A DNA stretch of 25,980 bases from CAXXOK01 sp036759125 (GTDB taxonomy: Bacteria > Bacillota > Clostridia > Christensenellales > Aristaeellaceae). Shown here in pieces: positions 8,063 to 14,649 of the stretch. The notes under the pieces are model-generated. The model worked only from the letters and a program-made list of their open reading frames with translations. It ran no database searches and had not been told where the DNA came from. Each line of letters opens with the position of its first letter. Position 1 is the first letter of the stretch. The stretch spans positions 1-25,980 of the forward strand of contig DAIOVG010000017.1 of the NCBI GenBank assembly GCA_036759125.1, written 5' to 3'. The translations under genes were made by a program, and so were the position numbers.

Positions 8063-8141
8063 TTATAGAAGATTGTTATAATATTGTCAAATACAACACA
8101 AGGAACTTCAATGCTCCGCCGCAAAACACCCATGCTATAAT
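8063..8141 (+). promoter_or_regulatory. Promoter of the split yeeE operon with two LysR-type dyads
   Basis: An extended -10, TGC-TATAAT, lies at 8133-8141 with no good -35, as expected for an activator-dependent promoter. Upstream are two dyads: TTATA-N9-TATAA at 8063-8081, and TTGT-N5-ACAA at 8084-8096, which fits the LysR T-N11-A rule. Their centres lie near -76 and -58 relative to a start near 8148, roughly where LysR recognition and activation sites sit. The remainder of the 7924-8198 gap (275 bases) holds the LysR promoter and a good RBS (GAGGAGGTG) before 8199. Confidence 0.5.
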
Positions 8142-8198
8142 ATCTAGCAGTGATGTCGGCTGTTTTTACGCTGCCGGCCATATTGAGGAGGTGCCGGG

Positions 8199-8900
8199 AT
8201 GGCGGAAACCGCGAACGCGCCGGTGCGGAGATCCATACCCCGAACAACGACGAGAAAGAAGAAAAAAAGCCAGCTGCCCATCGCAATGATCGTGTTATTG
8301 CTGATGATCGCGGCCGGTATTTTGCTGTCCGCATTCAAAGACTCCAGCACCGGGATGTTTTTGATGTTCGGCGGGGTGTTCGGTTTTATCCTGCAAAAAT
8401 CCCGGTTCTGCTTTACCGCCAGCCTGCGCGATCCCTGCATCACGGGCAGCACGTCGCTGACCAAGGCGGTGCTGGTTGCCTTTGCGCTGACGACCATCGG
8501 CTTTACCGCTATCAAGTACAACGCTTTCGCCTCCGGGCAGGCCATCCCCGGCATGAGCTACGTACAGCCTATCAGCCTGGCAACGGTCGCTGGCGGCGTG
8601 ATGTTTGGCGTCGGCATGGTGATTGCGGGGGGCTGTGCGTCCGGCACGCTGATGCGTGTGGGCGAGGGCTTCCACATGCAGGTGCTGGCGCTCGTGTTTT
8701 TTGTCATCGGCTCGCTTTGGGGCGCTAAAGATATGGGCTGGTGGAACCTGAACGTAATCGCCGATTCCCCCCGGGTGTTCCTGCCAGATGTGTTCGGCTG
8801 GCTGGGGGCGGTTGTCATCCAGCTGCTGATCATCGGCTGCCTGTACGTGGCGGCAGACCTGTGGGAACGAAAAAAACTGGGCATCAAAGACGAGGAATAG
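8199..8900 (+). CDS. YeeE/YedE-family thiosulfate transporter-like protein, N-terminal half-gene
   Basis: The 233-residue membrane protein has a basic N-terminus (K-K-K-K near 20) and about five hydrophobic segments. It carries the family hallmarks K-S-R-F-C-F-T-A-S (Cys71) and G-G-C-A-S-G-T-L (Cys146). In the thiosulfate transporter TsuA, conserved cysteines in the same two motif types line the substrate path. TsuA-like proteins are normally about 330-350 residues with two pseudo-symmetric halves; this protein carries two of the three cysteine motifs and the partner gene at 9240 supplies the third. RBS GAGGAGGTG precedes the ATG. It is the first gene of an operon with tusA, the second half and a flavoprotein. 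Confidence 0.88.
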   Translation: MAETANAPVRRSIPRTTTRKKKKSQLPIAMIVLLLMIAAGILLSAFKDSSTGMFLMFGGVFGFILQKSRFCFTASLRDPCITGSTSLTKAVLVAFALTTIGFTAIKYNAFASGQAIPGMSYVQPISLATVAGGVMFGVGMVIAGGCASGTLMRVGEGFHMQVLALVFFVIGSLWGAKDMGWWNLNVIADSPRVFLPDVFGWLGAVVIQLLIIGCLYVAADLWERKKLGIKDEE

Positions 8901-8954
8901 TATTATCCTCACGGTTAATGCTTCCGAATAATTAATTTCTAGGAGGATCCCGCA

Positions 8955-9179
8955 ATGGCAGAATATGAATTGGATTGTATGGGCGAAGCTTGCCCCTTGC
9001 CCCTGATGAAGGCCGAGAAGAAAATCAAGGACCTGGCTTCCGGCGACGTGCTGATCGTGCACATTGACCACAGCTGCGCCATGAAGAACGTTCCCGAATG
9101 GGCGCGCTCGCAGGGCCACAACGTGGAAGTCGACGAAGTGGACGACGGCGAATGGGATGTTATCATCGAAAAGGCGTAA
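8955..9179 (+). CDS. TusA/YeeD (TsuB-like) sulfur carrier protein
   Basis: The 74-residue protein has the TusA signature L-D-C-M-G-E-A-C-P-L-P-L-M-K (CPxP Cys near residue 13) and a D-H-S-C motif near residue 39. AGGAGG lies 8 bases before the ATG. In bacteria that use a YeeE/TsuA thiosulfate transporter, a small TusA-like partner (TsuB/YeeD) is encoded beside it and accepts sulfur inside the cell. Its position between the two yeeE half-genes fits that role well. It is a paralogue of the TusA protein at 6797. Confidence 0.9.
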   Translation: MAEYELDCMGEACPLPLMKAEKKIKDLASGDVLIVHIDHSCAMKNVPEWARSQGHNVEVDEVDDGEWDVIIEKA

Positions 9180-9239
9180 GATTCCGCGTCTGCCAGGGTT
9201 CACGGCGAATCCTACCGCAGAAAGAAAGGTAGTGTCACT

Positions 9240-9788
9240 TTGAAAAAAGTATGGGAGAACATCAGTAAAAATAGATACTACAAAATGGTGTTCAAAAATC
9301 CATTTACGTACATCACCGGAGCTGTGCTTCTCTCCATTACGCAGATCGCCTTGTTCGCATATTCGGGCAATCCCTGGGGCGTGTCGGGTACGCTAGCAAA
9401 CTGGGGTGCCTGGATTTATGAACTGTTTGGCGGAAGCGTAGAGAAGTGGTATTACTTTTCGTCTTCCGGGGCCCAGGCTACGCTCAACGCCGGGATACTG
9501 AACCACAGTGGAACCATGCTCAACGTTGGCATCGTCGGCGGTGCGCTGTTGGCAACGCTGCTGGCTTCGCAGTTTAAATGGAAGAAGATCAAATCCGTCA
9601 AGCAGATCGTCGCGGCGGTGCTGGGCGGCCTGCTGATGGGCTACGGCGCACGTCTGGCAGGCGGCTGCAACATCGGCGCGCTGTTCTCCGGCATCGCGTC
9701 GCTGTCCCTGTCGGGCTGGGTGTTTGCGGTCTTCCTGCTGGCAGGCGCGTGGATCGGAAGCAAACTGCTGGCGAAATTCTTTATGTAG
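9240..9788 (+). CDS. YeeE/YedE-family thiosulfate transporter-like protein, C-terminal half-gene
   Basis: The 182-residue membrane protein has about four hydrophobic segments and the motif A-G-G-C-N-I-G-A-L-F-S-G (Cys143), equivalent to the third conserved cysteine motif of TsuA-like transporters. A TTG start at 9240 follows GAAAGGTAGTG; the next in-frame Met is residue 16 (9285) and has no better RBS, so the start is uncertain by 15 residues. It should pair with the 8199 protein to build a whole transporter. The pair with an intervening tusA looks like a stable gene arrangement, not a frameshift, because each half has its own RBS and start. Confidence 0.85.
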   Translation: MKKVWENISKNRYYKMVFKNPFTYITGAVLLSITQIALFAYSGNPWGVSGTLANWGAWIYELFGGSVEKWYYFSSSGAQATLNAGILNHSGTMLNVGIVGGALLATLLASQFKWKKIKSVKQIVAAVLGGLLMGYGARLAGGCNIGALFSGIASLSLSGWVFAVFLLAGAWIGSKLLAKFFM

Positions 9789-9827
9789 GCGTCATATCGT
9801 TTCCTTGCCAACCCACCCGGATCAGGA

Positions 9828-9860
9828 AAACCGTGATGCGGATGAAGACGCTCACGGTTT
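9828..9860 (+). other. Intergenic hairpin between yeeE half-gene and flavoprotein gene
   Basis: AAACCGTGA (9828-9836) pairs with TCACGGTTT (9852-9860), with an inner GCG/CGC extension. No T-run follows, so it is not a standard terminator. It could stabilise or attenuate the message before the flavoprotein gene. The rest of the 151-base gap has no recognised element apart from an RBS (AAGGA) before 9940. Confidence 0.45.
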
Positions 9861-9939
9861 CTCCATGAAATGGGGAAGTCGTGGGCGGCGGCAAGAGCGC
9901 AAACGATGTGTGGTCAATAGATGAAAAGGACAAAGAGGA

Positions 9940-11163
9940 ATGGAAAAGAAGATTGAGAATTACGACGTCGTCATCATCGGCGGCGGCGCGGCTGGCATGA
10001 CCGCGGGCATCTATTGCGGTCGCGCAAGGCTGAAAACCCTGATTATCGAAAAAGCGCTAGTCGGCGGTTTGGCGACCTATACAAACGAGATCGAAAACTA
10101 TCCGGGCTTTCCGGAAGGCAGCACCGGCCTGGGCCTGATGGAGCTGTTCCACAAGCAGGCGAAGAAGTTCGACGTGAAGTTCAAGCTGACAGACGTGCGC
10201 AGCGTGAAACTGGAAGGTGACGACAAGATCGTGGAAACCTTCCGCAACGAATATCACTGCAAAGTCGTGATCATTGCTTCCGGTGGTAAACCCCGCCTGA
10301 CCGGTGCCAAAGGCGAGGACAAATACCTGTACGATAAGGGCATTTCTTTCTGCGCCACCTGCGACGCGGCGGCCAATACCGATAAAACGGTCATGGTTAT
10401 CGGTAGCGGTGACGCGGCTATCGAGGAGGGCATGTTCCTCACCAAGTTCGCCAAAAAAGTCATCGTTTCCGTCCTTCACGACGAAGGCATCATGGACTGC
10501 AACGAAATCGCCAAGGGCGAGTGCATGCGCAACGAAAAGATGGAGCTCCTGTGGAACACAACCGTGGAGGAGTTCAAGGGCAGCGAGCGGCTGACGCACG
10601 TGGCGCTGAAGAACTCCAAAACCGGCGAAATCACGGACGTTCCCGTGGATACCTGCTTCATCTTCATTGGCTATGTGCCCAACACCGAAATGTTCAAGGG
10701 CATGATCGACATGACTCGCGGCGGCTATGTGATCACCAACGAGCGCATGGAAACCAGGATTCCCGGCGTGTTCTGCGCGGGCGACGTGCGCGACAAGTTC
10801 CTAAAGCAGGTCGCCACCGCCGTCGGCGATGGTGCGATCGCAGGGTACGCGGCTGAAAAATACATCGCCGAAAGCGAAACCTTCGAGCACCAGATCATGG
10901 GGCACGACCGCCGGATCGTTTACGTTTACAATGCGGCCAATGCCGACGACCGCAAAATGCTTGCGGAAATGGAAAAGTACGGCCAGTGCTGCTGCGACCT
11001 GATGCTTAAAAAGGTGGACGTCTACAAGTCCAACGGTATCGCACAGCGTCTAGGTGTGGATCAGGTTCCCTGCGTCGCCTACATCCGGGACAACAAGGTG
11101 ATCGGATGCGTGTCTTGCGGCGAGATCAATGCCGAAAATATCGATAAGCTCGTGGAGCAATAA
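9940..11163 (+). CDS. Thioredoxin-reductase-like flavoprotein with degenerate C-terminal thioredoxin-like domain
   Basis: The 407-residue protein has FAD-binding G-G-G-A-A-G (14-19), the redox pair C-A-T-C (138-141), a second nucleotide motif G-S-G-D-A-A (155-160) and the C-terminal FAD motif C-A-G-D (279-282): the full TrxB layout to about residue 315. The HRRxxxR motif that binds the NADPH 2'-phosphate in TrxB is missing; the equivalent stretch reads V-S-V-L-H-D-E. Residues 323-407 look like a thioredoxin fold with the cis-Pro loop V-P-C (376-378), but A-D-D-R replaces the CxxC site. Extra cysteines (C-C-C at 350-352, Cys390, Cys393) are present. As last gene of the transporter operon it may reduce persulfide or thiosulfate-derived sulfur on TusA (inference). 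Confidence 0.85.
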   Translation: MEKKIENYDVVIIGGGAAGMTAGIYCGRARLKTLIIEKALVGGLATYTNEIENYPGFPEGSTGLGLMELFHKQAKKFDVKFKLTDVRSVKLEGDDKIVETFRNEYHCKVVIIASGGKPRLTGAKGEDKYLYDKGISFCATCDAAANTDKTVMVIGSGDAAIEEGMFLTKFAKKVIVSVLHDEGIMDCNEIAKGECMRNEKMELLWNTTVEEFKGSERLTHVALKNSKTGEITDVPVDTCFIFIGYVPNTEMFKGMIDMTRGGYVITNERMETRIPGVFCAGDVRDKFLKQVATAVGDGAIAGYAAEKYIAESETFEHQIMGHDRRIVYVYNAANADDRKMLAEMEKYGQCCCDLMLKKVDVYKSNGIAQRLGVDQVPCVAYIRDNKVIGCVSCGEINAENIDKLVEQ

Positions 11164-11192
11164 GACATCCGAAAGCATAAATATAAAAACGG

Positions 11193-11228
11193 AAAACGGA
11201 GAGGCGTTCATGCACTTCTCCGTTTTTT
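11193..11228 (+). terminator. Rho-independent terminator of the yeeE-tusA-flavoprotein operon
   Basis: AAAACGGAGA (11193-11202) pairs with TCTCCGTTTT (11217-11226), and six Ts close the structure (11223-11228). It lies 30 bases after the flavoprotein stop. Confidence 0.85.
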
Positions 11229-11337
11229 GCATCCCGTTGCACTTTTTGGCGGATGTGGCTAGAATGGGGGTGAATGGAAGAGAAGTCGTTTCCAGTACAA
11301 CTGGCGGTCGCTGTTGGCCACAGAAAAAAGAACCCAT

Positions 11338-11475
11338 ATGAGCATTGAACAACTTACCCGCATGCGCGAGGGCAAAGGCTTTATCGCCGCGATGGACCAG
11401 AGCGGCGGCATTACGCACTGGGCGCTCAAGCTTTTCGGCGTCCAGAAGGACACCTACCATCCCGAAGAGGAAATG
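11338..11475 (+). pseudogene. Truncated class I fructose-bisphosphate aldolase gene (N-terminal fragment)
   Basis: From the ATG at 11338 the protein reads MSIEQLTRMREGKGFIAAMD, then Q-S-G-G and A-L-K-L-F-G-V, ending with E-E-E-M. This matches the first 45 or so residues of bacterial class I fructose-bisphosphate aldolases (about 300 residues). After codon 46 the similarity stops abruptly; the frame continues with unrelated residues to a stop at 11584-11586. The Schiff-base lysine and nearly the whole barrel are missing, so this is a dead fragment. The RBS is weak. The break coincides with a change to A+T-richer DNA and marks a rearrangement junction. Confidence 0.75.
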
Positions 11476-11476
11476 A

Positions 11477-11750
11477 ATGCTAACGGCATCGCCGGCTGGT
11501 TTCCCGTTGATCAAAGCTACGGAAGCTGTGGCGAAAACGATGAAACACTCTTAATCAACTGTATTTATCAGACAATAGGGCACTAGCCCTCTTTTTCTAT
11601 AACTCTGTACGCGCTTGCCAATGGCTATTCCTCTGAGAAATGTTTCGATAATCTTCTAATGCCTTTTGTAATATATGCCTATCATCGAAGCAGTGATATG
11701 GAAGTGAAACATTACTCCATCCTTGATGCAAGAAAAATTTCAAATAGTTA
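11477..11750. other. Junction and AT-rich region without a recognised gene
   Basis: From 11478 one frame reads M-L-T-A-S-P-A-G-F-P-L-I-K-A-T-E-A-V-A-K-T-M-K-H-S and stops at 11552, which looks like the C-terminal tail of some unidentified protein joined to the aldolase fragment. From about 11590 the DNA becomes AT-rich. A 60-residue leftward reading (11597-11779) has no RBS and overlaps the promoter at 11751; I do not call it a gene. Composition and the two broken ends suggest an old recombination boundary. Confidence 0.4.
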
Positions 11751-11794
11751 TTGACATATGCCCATAATAGGATTATCATGAGTTATGGGCATAA
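11751..11794 (+). promoter_or_regulatory. Promoter P1 with paired TTATG-N2-CATAA operators
   Basis: TTGACA (11751-11756), a 17-bp spacer and TATCAT (11774-11779) make a strong promoter. An 11-bp perfect inverted repeat flanks the -10 (TATGCCCATAA at 11757-11767, TTATGGGCATA at 11783-11793). Each arm is itself a palindrome of the form TTATG-N2-CATAA, so P1 carries two operators, one just after the -35 and one around +1. That placement suggests repression. The same layout recurs at 17083. P1 drives the NifX/MinD operon. Confidence 0.7.
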
Positions 11795-11840
11795 GTCATT
11801 AACCGACTCGCAAACCTAATTGAAAAGGAGATTGATTTTC

Positions 11841-12212
11841 ATGAAAATTGCAGTATCCGCAACAGGGAATTCAATGGACAGCCAGATGGATCAGCGGTTC
11901 GGACGGGCGGCAAGCTTCATTATAGTTCAAACAGAAACGATGGAATTTGAAGCACTGGATAACAACGCGTCGGCGTCAGCGGGCGGTGCCGGGATCTCGG
12001 CTGCTCAGATGATTGCAGACAAGGATGTCAAGGCGGTTATCACCGGAAATGTTGGACCCAACGCTATGAACGTGCTCAAAGCCGCAAGTATAGAAATATA
12101 CAAAGGGCTCAACGCTACCGTAAAAGAGAATGTCGAACAATACAACAAAGGGACGCTTGAAAAAATCCAAACCACAGTACCGTCACACTTTGGCATGGGA
12201 TTGAAATCATGA
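11841..12212 (+). CDS. NifX/NifB-type Fe-Mo cluster-binding domain protein (ORP-like)
   Basis: The 123-residue protein belongs to the dinitrogenase iron-molybdenum cofactor family (COG1433): it starts M-K-I-A-V-S-A-T-G, then D-Q-R-F-G-R-A near residue 18, and A-V-I-T-G-N-V-G-P-N-A near 70. These proteins have an RNase H-like fold and hold or carry Mo- or Fe-containing clusters, as in NifX, NafY and the orange protein of Desulfovibrio. The ATG at 11841 has AAGGAG 10 bases upstream. It is first in the operon and overlaps the next gene by 4 bp (ATGA). No nitrogenase structural genes are present, so a role in nitrogen fixation is unlikely from this context. Confidence 0.88.
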   Translation: MKIAVSATGNSMDSQMDQRFGRAASFIIVQTETMEFEALDNNASASAGGAGISAAQMIADKDVKAVITGNVGPNAMNVLKAASIEIYKGLNATVKENVEQYNKGTLEKIQTTVPSHFGMGLKS

Positions 12213-13039
12213 AGATAGCGGTACTCAGCGGGAAAGGCGGCACCGGGAAAACGACAGTGGCTGCAAGCCTTGCTGTTGCGCTGAGCAACAGCCAATATAT
12301 TGATTGCGATGTTGAGGAACCCAACGGCGCGCTGTTTATTAGGCCTGAAATCAACGAAACAATTCCCGTCAATGTTCTGGTACCCAAAGTCGATGAAGCG
12401 AAATGCGATGGGTGCGGTGCCTGCGCAAAAGCTTGCCGTTTCAATGCCCTTGCAGTCGTTAAGAAGAAGGTGCTCCTATTTCCTGCGGTGTGTCATCACT
12501 GCGGCGCGTGTGCAATTGCATGTCCGCAAAAAGCGATCACAGAAGCGCAAAGAGAAATCGGTGTTGTGGAAGCCGATAAAGACGGACGTTTTTTACAGGG
12601 CAGGCTCAATATCGGAGAGCCAATCACAATACCGATCATACACAAACTGAAGCAATGTATGCGAAAGGACGCTATCAATATTCTTGATTGTTCTCCGGGT
12701 GCGTCCTGTACGGTCGTGCAGACTATTGACGGCTGCGATTATTGTATCTTGGTGACCGAACCGACACCTTTTGGTCTGCATGATCTGAAGATTGCTGTTG
12801 CGCTGGTAAGAAAAATGAGCATACCTTTCGGCGTTGTACTGAATAAAGCAATGGATGAGGATCAAAGCATTCAAACCTATTGTATGCAGGAGAAAATACC
12901 CGTGTTGATGGAGATACCGTTTTTACGTGAGATCGCTGAAAACTATTCAAAAGGTTTTCTGCCAGTGCAGATGGATGCGGAATGGGGCAATCAATTCATG
13001 CAGATGTTTTCCAGGATCAATGGAGGTGAAGCGCTGTGA
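12209..13039 (+). CDS. MinD/ParA-type ATPase with inserted 2[4Fe-4S] ferredoxin domain (first of a tandem pair)
   Basis: The 276-residue protein has a deviant Walker A G-K-G-G-T-G-K-T (8-15), switch region D-C-D-V-E-E-P (32-38) and an inserted bacterial ferredoxin with Cys66/69/72/76 and Cys95/98/101/105. The P-loop domain then resumes (L-D-C-S-P-G-A near 150). Such ATPases occur next to NifX-like proteins in anaerobes, including the ORP complex, where they probably load or deliver metal clusters. It overlaps its neighbours by 4 bp on both sides, so translation is coupled. It is a paralogue of the following gene, with the same domain order but different sequence. Confidence 0.9.
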   Translation: MKIAVLSGKGGTGKTTVAASLAVALSNSQYIDCDVEEPNGALFIRPEINETIPVNVLVPKVDEAKCDGCGACAKACRFNALAVVKKKVLLFPAVCHHCGACAIACPQKAITEAQREIGVVEADKDGRFLQGRLNIGEPITIPIIHKLKQCMRKDAINILDCSPGASCTVVQTIDGCDYCILVTEPTPFGLHDLKIAVALVRKMSIPFGVVLNKAMDEDQSIQTYCMQEKIPVLMEIPFLREIAENYSKGFLPVQMDAEWGNQFMQMFSRINGGEAL

Positions 13040-13896
13040 AGCAGGTCGTATTCATCAGCGGCAAAGGCGGAACGGGGAAAAGTACGATCGTCGCTTCGCT
13101 GAGCCTTCTCGTAAAGAATAAGATCATGGCGGACTGCGATGTGGACGCGCCTAACCTGCATCTGCTGATCAAGGGCGAACGGTTGCAAAGCAATGATTAC
13201 TGTGGCGCTGAGTGTGCAGTCATCGATGCGGCCAAGTGTGTTGCTTGCGGCATTTGCAGGGAGACATGCCGGTTTGATGCGATTTCAGACGATTTAAAGG
13301 TTATTCCAATGAAATGTGAGGGATGCGGGGCTTGTAAACTTGTTTGTCCGCAGGAAGCAATTTCACTGATGGATGTGAAAATCGGAAAAACCTATGTGGA
13401 TTACACAGACCGCGGCATATTCTCCCATGCGCTTCTGGATATCGGCGCGGAAGGTTCCGGAAAACTGGTAACGGAGGTTAAGGAAAATCTATTCGCCTTT
13501 ATCAACGGAGAAGAATGGGCGCTGATCGACGGCTCTCCGGGCATCGGATGTTCTGTTATTGCATCCATCACAGGTGCTGATGCGATTGTTGCGGTATGCG
13601 AGCCTACGAAATCCGGGCAAAGCGATTTGGAAAGAGTGCTCGGCGTAGCAAGACATTTCGGGATTCTAGCATTTGTATGTATCAATAAGTATGACTTAAA
13701 TCTCGAAATCACCGAAGAGATCCAGGCGTTTTGCGAGAGAAATAAGTTCCCTCTGATCGGTAAATTGCCTTTCGAACCTGCCATTGTCAAAGCGCTGCAG
13801 ATGCTGCAAACTCCAGTTGAAGCCGGTATTGAAAATATCGTTACAGAGATTGAGCATATATGGAAAAAACTGAAAACGCAGCTCGGAACGAAATAA
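13036..13896 (+). CDS. MinD/ParA-type ATPase with inserted 2[4Fe-4S] ferredoxin domain (second of a tandem pair)
   Basis: The 286-residue paralogue has G-K-G-G-T-G-K-S (9-16), D-C-D-V-D-A-P (33-39), and ferredoxin cysteines 68/71/74/78 and 94/97/100/104. A D-G-S-P-G-I-G-C segment near residue 165 is a Walker B-like strand. It starts at GTG 13036, overlapping the previous stop (GTGA), with a full RBS GGAGGTGA 6 bases upstream. Two different ATPases encoded together point to a heterodimer, as proposed for the tandem MinD proteins of ORP operons; that is inference here. Confidence 0.9.
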   Translation: MKQVVFISGKGGTGKSTIVASLSLLVKNKIMADCDVDAPNLHLLIKGERLQSNDYCGAECAVIDAAKCVACGICRETCRFDAISDDLKVIPMKCEGCGACKLVCPQEAISLMDVKIGKTYVDYTDRGIFSHALLDIGAEGSGKLVTEVKENLFAFINGEEWALIDGSPGIGCSVIASITGADAIVAVCEPTKSGQSDLERVLGVARHFGILAFVCINKYDLNLEITEEIQAFCERNKFPLIGKLPFEPAIVKALQMLQTPVEAGIENIVTEIEHIWKKLKTQLGTK

Positions 13897-13919
13897 AAAA
13901 AACAGTAGGAGGTAAACAC

Positions 13920-14309
13920 ATGTATATCGCGATTGCATCAGATGGAGACTATGTATCTCCACACTTTGGGAGATGCCAGACGTATACGCTTGTCGATATT
14001 GTCGATGGCGTAATGAAGTCCAAAAAGGAGGTCGAAAACCCTGGGCACGAGCCAGGTGCAATTCCCCGGTTTTTACACAGGTACGGTGCTAACCGCATTG
14101 TATGCGGGGGCATGGGTGCAAGAGCGATTGGGTTTTTTCAAGAACTCGGGATAGAAATACTGACTGGTGTGTCAGGAAAGATTGATGCTGTTATAGATGA
14201 ACTGGTAAAAGGAACGCTTACCGGAAGTGAAAGTGCTTGTACACCGGGCGCAGGACGTGGGTATGGTATTGAAAAAACAGAGTGTGACCATGCCCATGAA
14301 GATATATAA
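13920..14309 (+). CDS. NifX/NifB-type Fe-Mo cluster-binding domain protein (second copy)
   Basis: The 129-residue protein begins M-Y-I-A-I-A-S-D-G and has S-P-H-F-G-R-C-Q near 15-22 and I-V-C-G-G-M-G-A-R-A near 60-69, typical of the COG1433 family. The C-terminal tail is Gly/His/Asp-rich and ends near C-D-H-A-H-E-D, which could bind metal. The ATG at 13920 follows AGGAGGTAAACAC; an earlier in-frame start at 13860 lies inside the ATPase gene and is rejected. The gene follows the ATPase pair by 23 bases and precedes two small Gly-rich proteins. Confidence 0.88.
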   Translation: MYIAIASDGDYVSPHFGRCQTYTLVDIVDGVMKSKKEVENPGHEPGAIPRFLHRYGANRIVCGGMGARAIGFFQELGIEILTGVSGKIDAVIDELVKGTLTGSESACTPGAGRGYGIEKTECDHAHEDI

Positions 14310-14321
14310 AGGAGGTTGAAC

Positions 14322-14546
14322 ATGATGCCAAGAGGAGATGGAACAGGCCCTATGGGTCAAGGACCGGTCGGCGGAGGCAATGCAGGCAGGGGGGGTAGAA
14401 GCGGCCGAATGGGAGGCGGTATGGCTGCAGGCCCCGGAGGAGTTTGCATTTGTCTAAAATGCGGGGAGAAAGTATCGCATCAGGTGGGAGCGCCTTGCAC
14501 CGCGATGTCTAGTCCAAAATGCGGAGCAAAGATGGTCAGAGGTTAG
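14322..14546 (+). CDS. Small Gly-rich protein with DUF5320-like start and Cys/His zinc-ribbon-like tail
   Basis: The 74-residue protein starts M-M-P-R-G-D-G-T-G-P, the same opening as the next gene (a DUF5320-type protein), followed by a Gly/Arg-rich middle. The C-terminal half has Cys42, Cys44, Cys47, His53, Cys59 and Cys67 with two C-G-x-K/G-A-K-M knuckles, suggesting a metal site. The ATG at 14322 has AAAGGAGG 6 bases upstream. I know no function. Proteins like this are found beside NifX/MinD clusters in anaerobes, so a chaperone or metal-handling role is possible. Confidence 0.75.
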   Translation: MMPRGDGTGPMGQGPVGGGNAGRGGRSGRMGGGMAAGPGGVCICLKCGEKVSHQVGAPCTAMSSPKCGAKMVRG

Positions 14547-14649
14547 TAACTGCAAAACGGTAAGTGTTGCGCAAAACCAGCACGATCTGTCCAAAACAAA
14601 CGTAGGGCGGGAGCATATTCCGCTCAAAAAAACAAAGGAGGAAACGATT

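Noticed and set aside
8295..9203. 302-residue leftward open frame
   Set aside because: It lies antisense to the yeeE half-gene and tusA, has a low-complexity His/Arg-rich product and no RBS; a by-product of GC-rich codon positions.
8199..9788. YeeE halves as a frameshifted single gene
   Set aside because: Each half has its own RBS and start, and a complete tusA gene with its own AGGAGG lies between them.
9828..9860. Hairpin as terminator between yeeE half-gene and flavoprotein gene
   Set aside because: No T-run follows and no separate promoter was seen before 9940; the operon probably continues.
11597..11779. 60-residue leftward frame
   Set aside because: No RBS, start overlaps promoter P1, and no family likeness.
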